64,000 nucleotides of DNA from Bryobacteraceae bacterium (GTDB taxonomy: Bacteria > Acidobacteriota > Terriglobia > Bryobacterales > Bryobacteraceae), in assembly GCA_026002855.1 (NCBI GenBank), contig BPGD01000001.1, forward strand, positions 1,267,972 through 1,331,971, given 5' to 3'. Below the pieces are notes generated by a model, which saw only the letters and a list, made by a program, of their open reading frames with translations, was not told where the DNA came from and did not search any database. This document shows positions 1-8,080 of the stretch, one piece after another. The first letter of the stretch is position 1, and each line of letters starts with the position of its first letter. The translations under genes and the position numbers were made by a program.

Positions 1-1151
1 CTGAATTCGACGCTGACGCCGTGGCCGCGCTTGCCGTGATAGAGGCCGAGGCCGCGCAGGACGGGCTTTTGTGAACAGAGGGCGAGGTGGCCCGGCCCGT
101 CGTGGCCGACGAGGACGAAGTGGTCGATGAAGTCCATGGCGTAGAGCTCGGTGAAGGCGCCGCCGGCGCCGAGCGAGTCGAGAATCTTCATCGCCACGAG
201 GTTCTTGAGGTCGCCCTCGCCGCTGGCGGGGACGCCACGGGCGGTGAGGAGGGAGTTGCCGAGGATCATGCCGGCGGCGAGGCGCTCGTAAGGGTTGCCA
301 TCGAGGCCGCGGTAGTAATAGGCGAGGCCCTGGAGGTCGAACTCCCGGACGAGCCGTTCCAGCGCGGCGGCGACCTGGGCAGCCCAGCGCAGGTCTTCTT
401 CGGGGCAGTCTTCGAGGGTGAAGATTTCGCGGGCCAGCGCCAGTTTCGATTCGGCCTCTGCGGGCGGAGTGGTGCGCAGGCAGCGGTCGAGGTCGCACAT
501 TTCGAGCACTTCGACGTGGGCGCCGGTCTGGGCGCTGATCATGGTGAAGTCGGAGTACATGTCGAGCATGCCCGGATAAGTGTGACCGAGGAAACCGAGG
601 CGGGATGTGCGCAGGGCGCGCCAGGCGCGGGCGGCGGCGCGCCACTCGCTGATTTCGCGCTCGGCGTCCGGATCGTCATGGAGCATGCCGCTGACGACCT
701 GGAACGGGACGCGCGAGCGAGCGAAGGCGTTGGCGATCTCCGGCACGCAGCAGGCGGAACAGTTGGCGAGCCACTCGCCGGTGGTGCAGGTCTCGTAGTC
801 GAGCCGCGGAGAGGGCTGGAGGTTCAGGACGACGACAGGCACGCGCGAGCGCTGGACGACGGGAAGCACCTGGCTGGAGGTGGCGTAGGTAGCGGCGTGG
901 CAGAAGATCAGGTCGAGATCGGAAGAGGCGAAGAGGGCGCCGGCCTCGGCGGCGCGCGGGGCGGTATCGACGAGTCCGGCGGAGACGATCGTGTCGCCGG
1001 TGGCGGCCAGGCGCCGTTGGATGTCGCCGAGATAGCCTTCCAGCCGCTCCTTCAGTCCCGGGAACTGGGCCCAGTAGGCTTCCAGGCCGATGGCGAAGAG
1101 CCCGATGCGCGCGGGAGGGTTGGGTCTGATCGGTGCGAGAAGATCCTCCAT
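1..1151 (-). CDS. L-fucose/L-arabinose isomerase-family protein (3' end cut by window edge)
   Basis: The frame is open from an ATG at 1151 to base 1, about 383 codons, and has no stop before the edge, so the C-terminus is missing. The N-terminus reads like the start of the sugar-isomerase fold (ARIGLFAIGLEAYWAQFPG). Near the edge, segments such as DFIDHFVLVGHDGPGH and YHGKRGHGVSVEF match the conserved second half of fucose/arabinose isomerase-like proteins. These enzymes interconvert aldoses and ketoses in the cytoplasm with a divalent metal; the exact substrate cannot be told. There is no signal peptide. A TATGCT element ends 8 bases before this ATG and there is no ribosome-binding site, which favours 1151 over the in-frame ATG at 1157. 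The gene is divergent from the secreted protein at 1383. Family call is fairly sure; substrate unknown. Confidence 0.82.
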   Translation of the reverse strand, partial: MEDLLAPIRPNPPARIGLFAIGLEAYWAQFPGLKERLEGYLGDIQRRLAATGDTIVSAGLVDTAPRAAEAGALFASSDLDLIFCHAATYATSSQVLPVVQRSRVPVVVLNLQPSPRLDYETCTTGEWLANCSACCVPEIANAFARSRVPFQVVSGMLHDDPDAEREISEWRAAARAWRALRTSRLGFLGHTYPGMLDMYSDFTMISAQTGAHVEVLEMCDLDRCLRTTPPAEAESKLALAREIFTLEDCPEEDLRWAAQVAAALERLVREFDLQGLAYYYRGLDGNPYERLAAGMILGNSLLTARGVPASGEGDLKNLVAMKILDSLGAGGAFTELYAMDFIDHFVLVGHDGPGHLALCSQKPVLRGLGLYHGKRGHGVSVEF

Positions 1152-1159
1152 GACCATGC

Positions 1160-1165
1160 AGCATA
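1160..1165 (-). promoter_or_regulatory. -10 element (TATGCT) for the isomerase-like gene, probably leaderless
   Basis: TATGCT on the minus strand fits TANNNT and lies 8 bases before the ATG at 1151. No purine-rich ribosome-binding site lies between. The same arrangement recurs before many genes in the window. No clear -35 was found. Confidence 0.4.
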
Positions 1166-1382
1166 CCCGAGCGGGGAAGGCTCGGGGAGCGCGAGGAAAC
1201 CGGGAACATGGAGGCGGGCATTCACACGAGTTGGGAGAAAAATTCGCGCGAAAAAAGTTTTGTTTTTGCAGTGCGTTAAGCGAGGGGCCGAAAAATGGTC
1301 CGGGCCAGAGGCTGGCAGCGCTGCGCTATGGTATCGCCCGCTGGGAGTTCCCCGGCAAGACGCGATGGAGGTGGGCAAGGAA

Positions 1383-2207
1383 ATGTCTTGGGCGCGGCGG
1401 GCGGCGAGAGCGGCGGCATGGCTGTGGGCAGGCATGGCGTGGGCGGCGCCGCCGCTGACGCAGGTGCAGGATGTGCTGTACAAGGCCGACGGGACGCCGT
1501 TTCAGGGCTCGGCGGTGATCAGCTGGCGTTCGTTCATCGCGGCCGATGCGTCCAACATCCCGACCAACCAGGTGACGGTGCAAATTGTGGGCGGGCTGCT
1601 GCGGGTGCGGCTGGTACCGACGACGAATGCGCGGGAGACGGCGTATTACATTGTCAAGTTCAACGCCGAGGGCCGGACGCAATTCACGGAACTTTGGGCG
1701 GTGCCGCCGAGCGCGACGCCGGTGCGTGTGGCCGACATCCGCATCCCGTCGCCGCCGGGTTCGAATGTAACGCCGCCGCCAAGCGTGGTGCAGATTGCCG
1801 ACGTGATGGGGCTGAGCGAAGCGCTGGCAGCGCGGCCGACCAAGAGCATTGCGTTTGCGCCAGGGCGAGTGGCGTTCATCGATGCGATGGGCGAGATTGC
1901 CGCGGTGAGCGGCGCTCCGGGCGATTGCGTGCGGGCCAACGGAACGGTGGGCCCGTGCGGCGGGGCGGCGACGATTGGATTCATCGACATGGAAACGCCG
2001 CAGGGGGCGATCAACGGAATCAACCAGGTGTTCCTGCTGAGCCAGGCGCCATCGCCGGCGTCGAGCCTGCACCTGTACCGCAACGGGATTCTCCAGAAGC
2101 CTTCCGTCGACTATGTGCTGAGCGGCAACACGGTGACGTTTCTCAGTGTGAGCACGCCGCAACCCGGCGATGAACTGACGGCGAGCTATCGCACGGGCGG
2201 GCAGTGA
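1383..2207 (+). CDS. Secreted hypothetical protein with a phage-tail-like C-terminal motif
   Basis: Predicted 274 aa. The start at 1383 is chosen because GGAGG lies 11 bases upstream and the first residues (MSWARRAARAAAWLWAGMAWA) form a signal peptide; an in-frame ATG at 1365 lacks this. After the signal, residues of the type PPLTQVQDVLYKADGTPFQG begin a beta-rich region. The last 75 or so residues (ETPQGAINGINQVF ... LYRNGILQKPSVDYVLSGNTVTF) resemble a short beta module seen in phage tail and neck proteins and in some acidobacterial surface proteins, by memory of the pattern. No phage genes are nearby, so a surface or exported role is more likely. Function unknown. The open frame continues far upstream only because it is antisense to the isomerase gene. 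Confidence 0.7.
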   Translation: MSWARRAARAAAWLWAGMAWAAPPLTQVQDVLYKADGTPFQGSAVISWRSFIAADASNIPTNQVTVQIVGGLLRVRLVPTTNARETAYYIVKFNAEGRTQFTELWAVPPSATPVRVADIRIPSPPGSNVTPPPSVVQIADVMGLSEALAARPTKSIAFAPGRVAFIDAMGEIAAVSGAPGDCVRANGTVGPCGGAATIGFIDMETPQGAINGINQVFLLSQAPSPASSLHLYRNGILQKPSVDYVLSGNTVTFLSVSTPQPGDELTASYRTGGQ

Positions 2208-2253
2208 GCGTGGGCGCGCAGGGCGGGGAAGCCTGCGGCGGCGCGGATCCGCG

Positions 2254-2883
2254 TCAGGGCAGGGGTTTCACCGAGACTTCGCGGAAGTACACGGTGGAAT
2301 TGGCGTCGTGGTTCTGGAGGCCGATGTAGCCGGCGTCCGGCCGCGGGCCGCGGACCGGCTCGTACCACATTCTGCGCGGCGGGACGGGCGAGCCTTCGCG
2401 GTATTCGTTGACGAGAAGGCCATTCAGGGTGACACGCGTCACTGGTCCGCGCAGCTCGATGTCCATCACGTTCCACTCGCCTTTGGGCTTCTGCTGGCGC
2501 GAGGAAACTTTTGAGATGGAGTAGATGGCGCCGGAGGAGTGCCAGTCATCGCCGCCGGCATCGATCTGGACCTCATAGCCGTTGTGCACGCCGTACCAGG
2601 GATCGGGCGGAGGCTCCGGGAGGCGGATGATGACGCCGGAGTTGGCGTGGTCGCTGGCGGTCCTGTAGACGACGCGCAGGACGCAGTTGCCGAACTTCTC
2701 CTTCTCGTAATAGAGCAGCCCCATGCCGCCGACGGTCTTGAGCATGCCGTCTTCGACGACGAACCCGCCGGGGCCGACGTGCTTCCAGCCGGCAAGATCT
2801 TTGCCGTTAAACAGAGGGCGGAAGCCCTGCTGGGCCGGGAGCAGGAGAGCGGAGAGAGCGAAAGCGGCGAGCAGGCGGATCAT
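2254..2883 (-). CDS. Secreted DUF1080 (3-keto-disaccharide hydrolase-like) protein
   Basis: Predicted 209 aa with a short signal peptide (MIRLLAAFALSALLLPAQQ) followed at once by the DUF1080 opening GFRPLFNGKDLAGWKHVG. Other family marks are GVIIRLPEP, NGYEVQID and the closing GYIGLQNHDANSTVYFREVSV. The fold is a concanavalin-like beta sandwich. Some members cleave 3-keto-glycosides, so a role in extracytoplasmic sugar breakdown is plausible but unproven. The ATG overlaps the stop of the upstream protease by four bases (2880-2883), so the two are translationally coupled. The length is normal for a single-domain member. Confidence 0.88.
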   Translation of the reverse strand: MIRLLAAFALSALLLPAQQGFRPLFNGKDLAGWKHVGPGGFVVEDGMLKTVGGMGLLYYEKEKFGNCVLRVVYRTASDHANSGVIIRLPEPPPDPWYGVHNGYEVQIDAGGDDWHSSGAIYSISKVSSRQQKPKGEWNVMDIELRGPVTRVTLNGLLVNEYREGSPVPPRRMWYEPVRGPRPDAGYIGLQNHDANSTVYFREVSVKPLP

Positions 2884-4025
2884 AGCGTGGGCGCCTCCCC
2901 CAGGGTGACGGTGACGTTGACGCGTTTGCCGTTGCGGAACAGTGTCAGTTCCACTTTATCACCGGGCCGTTTGCGGGCCAGGGCGCGGGACAGGGCATCA
3001 AGGCGGTCGACGGGCTTGCCATCGATGGCCATGATGAGGTCGCCGCCGATGCCGATCTGGTAGTTGGCGATGATGACGGCGCGGCGGGCGCCGCGCAGGC
3101 CGGCGGCTTCGGCGGCCGAGCCGGGCGCGACGTTCTGGATGAGGAGCCCGCCCTCGGGCGGCAGACCGAGTTCGACGGCGAGGTCGCCGCGGACGTAGAT
3201 GACATCGACGCCGAGGCGCGGGCGGCCGTAGCGGCGGTTGGCCTGATAGTCCTCGATCATCGTTTTGGCGCGGTTGATGGGCATGGCGAAGCCGATGCCG
3301 ATGTTGGCGCCGGGCCCGTAGATCGCCGTGTTGATGCCGACGACATTGCCGCTCGAGTCCAGCAGCGGCCCGCCGGAGTTGCCGGGGTTGATGGCGGCGT
3401 CGGTCTGGATCATGCCCTGAAGTTCATTGCCGCTCTCGTCGGCGATGTCGCGGCCGAGCGAGGAGACGATGCCGGTGGTGAGCGTGCCCTGAAGGCCGAA
3501 GGGGTTGCCGATGGCGAGCACCTTCTGGCCGACCTGAAGCGAATCGCTGTCGCCAAGCGGGAGGAACTTCACCGGGCCGCGGGGATCGATCTTGAGCAGA
3601 GCGAGGTCGTTGGAGGGATCGCGGTAGAGGATGGTGGCGCGGTACTTTCTGCCGTCAGAGAGCGTGACCATGATTTCGGGGGCGCGCCCGCTGACGACGT
3701 GGTTGTTGGTGAGGATGCGGCCCTGACTGTCGATGAAGAAGCCGGAGCCGGACTCGCGCGAGGGGTAGATTTCGAGGAACCAGTTCTGGCGGTAGACGGT
3801 ACTGGTGATGTTCACCGTGGCGTCATGGGCGCGCTTGTAGATTTCGATGTTGTTGAGCTCGTCCTGGTTGAGCCCGGCGCCCCGCGCCGTCGCCGGGCCG
3901 GACCAGAGGGGCGAGGCGGCATCCGTGGCGAGCCGCACGGGTGCCGCGCCGCGCCTGAGCACGGCGAGGCCGAGAAAGAAACCGCCCAGCAACAGGGCGG
4001 CCAGCAGGAGAAATCTCGGTTTCAT
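2880..4025 (-). CDS. HtrA/DegP-like trypsin-type serine protease with one PDZ domain
   Basis: Predicted 381 aa. One N-terminal membrane segment or uncleaved signal (residues 4-22) anchors the protein in the inner membrane, facing the periplasm. The protease domain shows the full triad: His109 in LTNNHVV, Asp140 in DPSNDLALL and Ser217 in INPGNSGGP. A single PDZ domain follows (about 275-375, GVDVIYVRG to VTVTLGEA), so this is DegS-like in layout rather than the two-PDZ DegP. Members degrade or sense misfolded envelope proteins. It sits between coaE (ATG/TGA overlap at 4022-4025) and the DUF1080 gene (four-base overlap), so it is probably transcribed with folD and coaE. Confidence 0.93.
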   Translation of the reverse strand: MKPRFLLLAALLLGGFFLGLAVLRRGAAPVRLATDAASPLWSGPATARGAGLNQDELNNIEIYKRAHDATVNITSTVYRQNWFLEIYPSRESGSGFFIDSQGRILTNNHVVSGRAPEIMVTLSDGRKYRATILYRDPSNDLALLKIDPRGPVKFLPLGDSDSLQVGQKVLAIGNPFGLQGTLTTGIVSSLGRDIADESGNELQGMIQTDAAINPGNSGGPLLDSSGNVVGINTAIYGPGANIGIGFAMPINRAKTMIEDYQANRRYGRPRLGVDVIYVRGDLAVELGLPPEGGLLIQNVAPGSAAEAAGLRGARRAVIIANYQIGIGGDLIMAIDGKPVDRLDALSRALARKRPGDKVELTLFRNGKRVNVTVTLGEAPTL

Positions 4026-4627
4026 GAAGCCAGTCTCCTCAGCTCTTCGTACAGGCGGCGAACCTGGATGAGCGTGTGTTCCTTTTCGCCGGAGGTGTCG
4101 ATGATGAAGTCGGCGAATTTTCTCTTCTCATCGAGAGGCATTTGACGTTCCAGCCGTTCCAGCACCTCTTCGCGCGAGAGGCCGTCGCGCCTCATTGCCC
4201 GTTCAATCTGCTGCTCGACCGGGCAAACGGCAAGCACAATTTTGTCAAAACGGCGGTAACTGCCGGTCTCTATCAATATAGCCGCCTCGACGATGGCAAT
4301 TCCATGCGGGTCCCGTGCGGCGACGCACTGCATCCAGCGCTCTTCTTCCTCGATGACAGCCGGATGGACGATGGCGTTGAGACGGGCGAGCCGGGCCGGG
4401 TCGGCGAAGACGAGCGAGGCCAGGGCGCGGCGTTGGATGCGGCCCGCGTCGTCGAGGATCGAGGGGCCAAACGCTTCGACGACGCGGCGGTAGACTTCGG
4501 TGCCCGGCATCAGGAGCTGGTGGCCGAGCTCATCGGCCTTGAGCAGGTGGCAGCCGAGCGAGGCCAGCGCTTCACCGACGAAGCTCTTGCCGGATGCCAG
4601 ACCGCCCGTGAGGCCGACGCGCAGCAT
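4022..4627 (-). CDS. coaE: Dephospho-CoA kinase
   Basis: Predicted 201 aa. It phosphorylates dephospho-CoA with ATP in the last step of coenzyme A synthesis. The P-loop is at residues 6-15 (LTGGLASGKS), followed by LLKADELGHQLL and the conserved core FADPARLARLNAIVHP. The start at 4627 (MLRVGLTGG) is chosen because the P-loop must sit at the very N-terminus; the frame stays open upstream only through folD. It begins four bases after the folD stop and its stop overlaps the protease ATG, so the folD-coaE-protease run looks like one transcript. Length is normal for the family. Confidence 0.95.
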   Translation of the reverse strand: MLRVGLTGGLASGKSFVGEALASLGCHLLKADELGHQLLMPGTEVYRRVVEAFGPSILDDAGRIQRRALASLVFADPARLARLNAIVHPAVIEEEERWMQCVAARDPHGIAIVEAAILIETGSYRRFDKIVLAVCPVEQQIERAMRRDGLSREEVLERLERQMPLDEKRKFADFIIDTSGEKEHTLIQVRRLYEELRRLAS

Positions 4628-4631
4628 GAGG

Positions 4632-5546
4632 TCAGCCGAGGCGTTTCTCCGCGCACTCGACGGTATTGGCCATGAGCATGGCGATGGTGAGGGGCCCGAC
4701 GCCGCCGGGAACGGGCGTGTAGGCGGAAGCGAGCGTGGCGACGTCGCCGGGGTGGACGTCGCCGACCAGCACGCTGCCGTTTTTCTCAAAGGCGGCGAGC
4801 TTGGCGGGGGCGCCGCGGGCGATGCGCTCGACCTCGGTGCGGTCGGTGATGCGGTTGATGCCGACGTCTACAACGATGGCACCGGGGCGGATGAATTCGG
4901 CGGTGATGAAGGCGGGCCGGCCCATGGCGGCGATGAGGATGTCGGCGCGGCGGCAGACTGCGGGCAGGTCGCGGGTCTTCGAGTGGCAGATGGTGACGGT
5001 GGCGTGAGCGTGCATCAGCAGCAACGCCATGGGCTTGCCAACGATGTCGGACCGGCCGACGACGACGGCCTCCGCGCCGGCCACTTCGATGCCAGAACGG
5101 CGGAGCAACTCCATGACGCCCGCGGGCGTGCAGGCGCGGGGCGCCGGGGCGTTGGCGACAAGCTGGCCCACGTTAAACGGGTGGAAACCGTCGACGTCTT
5201 TGTCCGGGCGGATGGCGAGCAGCACGCGGCGCGAGTCGATCTGCCGCGGCAGGGGCATCTGAACGAGGATGCCGTCGATGTCTTCGCGCTGGTTGAAAAG
5301 CTCGATGTGTTGGAGCAGCTCTTCGGTGGTGGCGGACTCCGGCAGGCGGAGCTCCTCGCTGTACATACCGAGCTCGCGGCAGGTCCTGACCTTGCTGGAG
5401 ACGTAAAGCTGGCTGGCCGGGTTGTCGCCGACGAGAACGGCCACCAGGCCCGGCGGGCGGCGCGCGGCGGCCAGGCGGGCGATGCGCGGCTTGAGCTCAT
5501 CGAGGATCTGCTGCTGGATGGCTTTGCCGTCGAGGATGCGGGCCAT
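4632..5546 (-). CDS. folD: Bifunctional methylenetetrahydrofolate dehydrogenase/cyclohydrolase
   Basis: Predicted 304 aa. It interconverts methylene-, methenyl- and formyl-tetrahydrofolate with NADP. Seen in the sequence are the catalytic lysine in YVSSKVRTC, the conserved DGILVQMPLP and PDKDVDGFHPFN blocks, the NADP-binding VVVGRSDIVGKPM, and the C-terminal PVPGGVGPLT. The start MARILDGKAI at 5546 gives the normal length; in-frame codons upstream are not needed. A TGn-TATCGT element ends nine bases before this ATG, suggesting a leaderless start. It is the first gene of the folD-coaE-htrA-DUF1080 run and is divergent from the GH3 gene, with only 48 bases between starts. Confidence 0.96.
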   Translation of the reverse strand: MARILDGKAIQQQILDELKPRIARLAAARRPPGLVAVLVGDNPASQLYVSSKVRTCRELGMYSEELRLPESATTEELLQHIELFNQREDIDGILVQMPLPRQIDSRRVLLAIRPDKDVDGFHPFNVGQLVANAPAPRACTPAGVMELLRRSGIEVAGAEAVVVGRSDIVGKPMALLLMHAHATVTICHSKTRDLPAVCRRADILIAAMGRPAFITAEFIRPGAIVVDVGINRITDRTEVERIARGAPAKLAAFEKNGSVLVGDVHPGDVATLASAYTPVPGGVGPLTIAMLMANTVECAEKRLG

Positions 5547-5555
5547 GACGTATTC

Positions 5556-5564
5556 ACGATAGCA
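5556..5564 (-). promoter_or_regulatory. Extended -10 (TGC-TATCGT) for folD, probably leaderless
   Basis: On the minus strand TGC precedes TATCGT (5561-5556), which ends nine bases before the folD ATG. There is no ribosome-binding site. The element fits an extended -10 of TGnTANNNT form. Confidence 0.45.
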
Positions 5565-5582
5565 GAGACCGTTTGGCGGCAA

Positions 5583-5588
5583 TAAGAT
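5583..5588 (+). promoter_or_regulatory. -10 element (TAAGAT) for the GH3 gene, probably leaderless
   Basis: TAAGAT ends six bases before the ATG at 5595 and no Shine-Dalgarno sequence is present. It lies back to back with the folD -10 in a 48-base divergent spacer. Confidence 0.35.
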
Positions 5589-5594
5589 ATATGC

Positions 5595-7895
5595 ATGCGG
5601 TTTTGCCTGCTCGTTCTTCTACTGACTGCCGCCTCCGCCCAGGAGCGGGTCCCGCCCTACAGGGATCCCCGTCTGAGCGTGGAACAGCGGGTGGCGGACC
5701 TGCTGAGCCGGATGACGCTCGAAGAGAAGGTGGCCCAGACGCAGGCCCTGTGGCAGAAGAAGGCGCTGATCATGGATGAGAAGGGCCAGTTCGCGCCGGC
5801 CAAAGCGGCGGCGGTGCTGCGCCACGGCATGGGCCAGATCACGCGTCCGAGCGAGAAGAAGGGCCCGCGGGAGATGGCGGAATTCACCAACGCGATCCAG
5901 CGTTGGGTGATTGAGAACACGCGGCTCGGCATCCCGGTGATGTTTCATGAGGAGTGCCTGCACGGGCACGCAGCGCCGAAGGGAACGCATTTTCCGCAGG
6001 CCATCGCGCTGGCGAGCACCTGGAATCCGGCGCTGGTGGAGGAAGTGTTCACGGCGGTGGCGCGCGAGGTGCGCGCGCGGGGAGCGCGGCAGGCGCTGAC
6101 GCCGGTGCTCGACCTGGCGCGGGATCCGCGGTGGGGGCGCGTGGAGGAGACCTATGGCGAAGACCCGTATCTGACGGCGCAGATCGGTCTGGCGTGCATC
6201 CGCGGCTTTCAGGGAGAGGGGCCGGCGCTGGCCAAGGACCGGATTTTCGCCACGCTGAAGCACTTCGCCGCCCACGGGCAGCCGGAAGCGGGCACAAATG
6301 CGGGCCCGGTCTCCGTGGGCGAGCGGCTGCTGCGGGAGCAGTTGCTGTATCCGTTTGAGATGGGCATCCGCGTGGGCAAGGCGATGAGCGTGATGCCCTC
6401 CTACAACGAGATCGACGGGGTGCCGTCGCATGCCAACAGATGGCTGCTCGGGCGCGTGCTGCGCCAGGAGTGGGGCTTCCAGGGATTCACGGTGTCCGAC
6501 TACGAGGCGATTGCGCAACTGGCGACGCTGCACCACGTGGCGGCGGACAAGGACGAAGCGGCGGTGCGCGCGCTGGAGGCGGGCGTCGACACGGAACTGC
6601 CCGACATGGACGCTTACGGGCGGCTGGCGGAGCTGGTGCGCGCGGGGCGGATCAGCATGGAGACGCTGGACCGCGCGGTGGCGCGGATCCTGCGGGCGAA
6701 ATTCCTCGCCGGTCTGTTCGACGATCCGTACACGGACCCGGATCTCGCCGAGAAAGTGACCAACTGCCCGGCGCACCGCGAGCTGGCGCGGCGGGCCGCG
6801 CGCGAAGCGATCATCCTGCTGAAGAACGAGAACAACACGCTGCCGCTGGACGCTTCGCGGCTGAAGACGCTCGCGGTGATCGGGCCCAACGCCGACAAGG
6901 TGCTGCTGGGCGGATACAGCGATGACCCGGGCTACTTCGTCACCGTGCTGGATGGGATCCGCGAGAAGGTGGGATCGCGTGTCAAAGTGGTGCACAGCGA
7001 AGGCTGCCGCATCACGGAGCCGGGCGGGAGCTGGTACAAGGACGAGGTGAAGCTTCCGGATCCGGCGGCAGACGAGAGGCGCGTGGCAGCGGCGGTGGAG
7101 GTGGCGCGCGGCGCCGACGCGGTGGTGCTGGTGCTCGGCGGCAATGAGGAGGTTTCGCGCGAGGCGTGGTCGGCCACGCATCTGGGTGACATGGACACGC
7201 TGGATCTGGTGGGGCGGCAGAATGAGCTTGCGCAGAAGATCGTGGCGCTGGGCAAGCCAGTGGTGGTGGTGCTGCTGAACGGCCGTCCGTATTCCATCCC
7301 GTGGATCGCCGAAAATGTGCCGGCCATTCTTGAAGGCTGGTATCTCGGACAGGAAACCGGCCACGCGGTGGCGGACGTGCTTTTCGGCGACTACAATCCG
7401 GCCGGGCGGCTGCCGGTGACCATTGTCCGCAACGTGGGACAAATTCCGGGATATTATTCCCAGAAACCCAGCGGAAGGCGTGGCTACCTTTTCTCGTCGA
7501 AGGAACCGCTTTTCCCCTTCGGGTGGGGGCTGAGCTATACGAAATTTGAATACTCCGAGCCGAAATTGAGCCAGACGACGATCGGGCCCGGCGGCGAAAC
7601 TGAGGTGACGGTGGAGGTGCGCAACGCCGGCACGCGCGACGGGGACGAGGTGGTGCAGCTCTACATCCGGGACGATGTGAGCAGCGTGACGCGGCCCATC
7701 CAGGAGCTGAAGGGGTTCCAGCGGATTCACCTGAAAGCCGGCGAGAGCAGGACGGTCCGTTTCCGCATCACGCCGGCCGAGCTTTCGATGCTGGACCTGA
7801 ACATGAACCGCGTGGTGGAACCGGGCACGTTCACCATCATGACCGGACCGAACAGCCGCGATCTGAAGAGCGTGAAACTGACGGTGACGCGCTGA
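5595..7895 (+). CDS. Secreted beta-glucosidase-type GH3 glycoside hydrolase
   Basis: Predicted 766 aa with a signal peptide (MRFCLLVLLLTAASAQ). The GH3 N-terminal barrel covers about residues 20-350: HEECLHGHA, the conserved PVLDLARDPRWGRVEETYGEDPYL, LKHFAAHG, and the nucleophile Asp302 in FTVSDYEAI. The GH3 C-terminal alpha/beta domain follows (LLKNENNTLPLD, AVIGPNAD), and the last 90 residues form the fibronectin III-like domain (VEVRNAGTRDGDEVVQLYI). This full three-part layout is typical of beta-glucosidases and beta-xylosidases that release terminal sugars from plant oligosaccharides in the periplasm. The LacI-type regulator just downstream may control it. Exact sugar specificity cannot be read from the sequence. 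Confidence 0.95.
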   Translation: MRFCLLVLLLTAASAQERVPPYRDPRLSVEQRVADLLSRMTLEEKVAQTQALWQKKALIMDEKGQFAPAKAAAVLRHGMGQITRPSEKKGPREMAEFTNAIQRWVIENTRLGIPVMFHEECLHGHAAPKGTHFPQAIALASTWNPALVEEVFTAVAREVRARGARQALTPVLDLARDPRWGRVEETYGEDPYLTAQIGLACIRGFQGEGPALAKDRIFATLKHFAAHGQPEAGTNAGPVSVGERLLREQLLYPFEMGIRVGKAMSVMPSYNEIDGVPSHANRWLLGRVLRQEWGFQGFTVSDYEAIAQLATLHHVAADKDEAAVRALEAGVDTELPDMDAYGRLAELVRAGRISMETLDRAVARILRAKFLAGLFDDPYTDPDLAEKVTNCPAHRELARRAAREAIILLKNENNTLPLDASRLKTLAVIGPNADKVLLGGYSDDPGYFVTVLDGIREKVGSRVKVVHSEGCRITEPGGSWYKDEVKLPDPAADERRVAAAVEVARGADAVVLVLGGNEEVSREAWSATHLGDMDTLDLVGRQNELAQKIVALGKPVVVVLLNGRPYSIPWIAENVPAILEGWYLGQETGHAVADVLFGDYNPAGRLPVTIVRNVGQIPGYYSQKPSGRRGYLFSSKEPLFPFGWGLSYTKFEYSEPKLSQTTIGPGGETEVTVEVRNAGTRDGDEVVQLYIRDDVSSVTRPIQELKGFQRIHLKAGESRTVRFRITPAELSMLDLNMNRVVEPGTFTIMTGPNSRDLKSVKLTVTR

Positions 7896-7950
7896 GCAAA
7901 CAGGGTCTGATTCCGGGGAAGGGGCCGGGCGAGGCGCACTCCAGGAGCTG

Positions 7951-7977
7951 CCGGCTGGCGCCGGGCCAGGCAGCCGG
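7951..7977 (+). terminator. Possible hairpin downstream of the GH3 gene
   Basis: CCGGCTG (7951-7957) and CAGCCGG (7971-7977) form a perfect 7-bp stem with a 13-base loop, 55 bases after the GH3 stop. No T-run follows, so it is at best a weak or factor-dependent terminator. Confidence 0.25.
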
Positions 7978-8004
7978 GGCTGGTGGCACCCATGGCGGGG
8001 AGGG

Positions 8005-8034
8005 GGTCCGGTCTACTTCGGACCTGCTGGTCCG
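8005..8034. promoter_or_regulatory. Inverted-repeat operator candidate upstream of the LacI-type gene
   Basis: GGTCCG (8005-8010) and CGGACC (8019-8024) form an inverted repeat with an 8-base spacer, and a third half-site GGTCCG follows at 8029-8034. It sits 47-76 bases before the LacI-type start, where an autoregulatory operator would be expected. Binding is inferred only from symmetry and position. Confidence 0.4.
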
Positions 8035-8080
8035 GTTTCGCCTGACGCCGTGCCGGTGTAACATTTAAGACTCAGAGGCC

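Noticed and set aside
87-1382. Plus-strand open frame running into the 1383 gene
   Set aside because: It is antisense to the isomerase-like gene, whose translation matches a known family; the composition before 1383 is Gly/Ala/Glu/Arg noise.
5619-7730. 703-codon minus-strand open frame
   Set aside because: Antisense to the intact GH3 gene; the translation is Arg/His/Pro-rich with no domains, as expected in GC-rich DNA.
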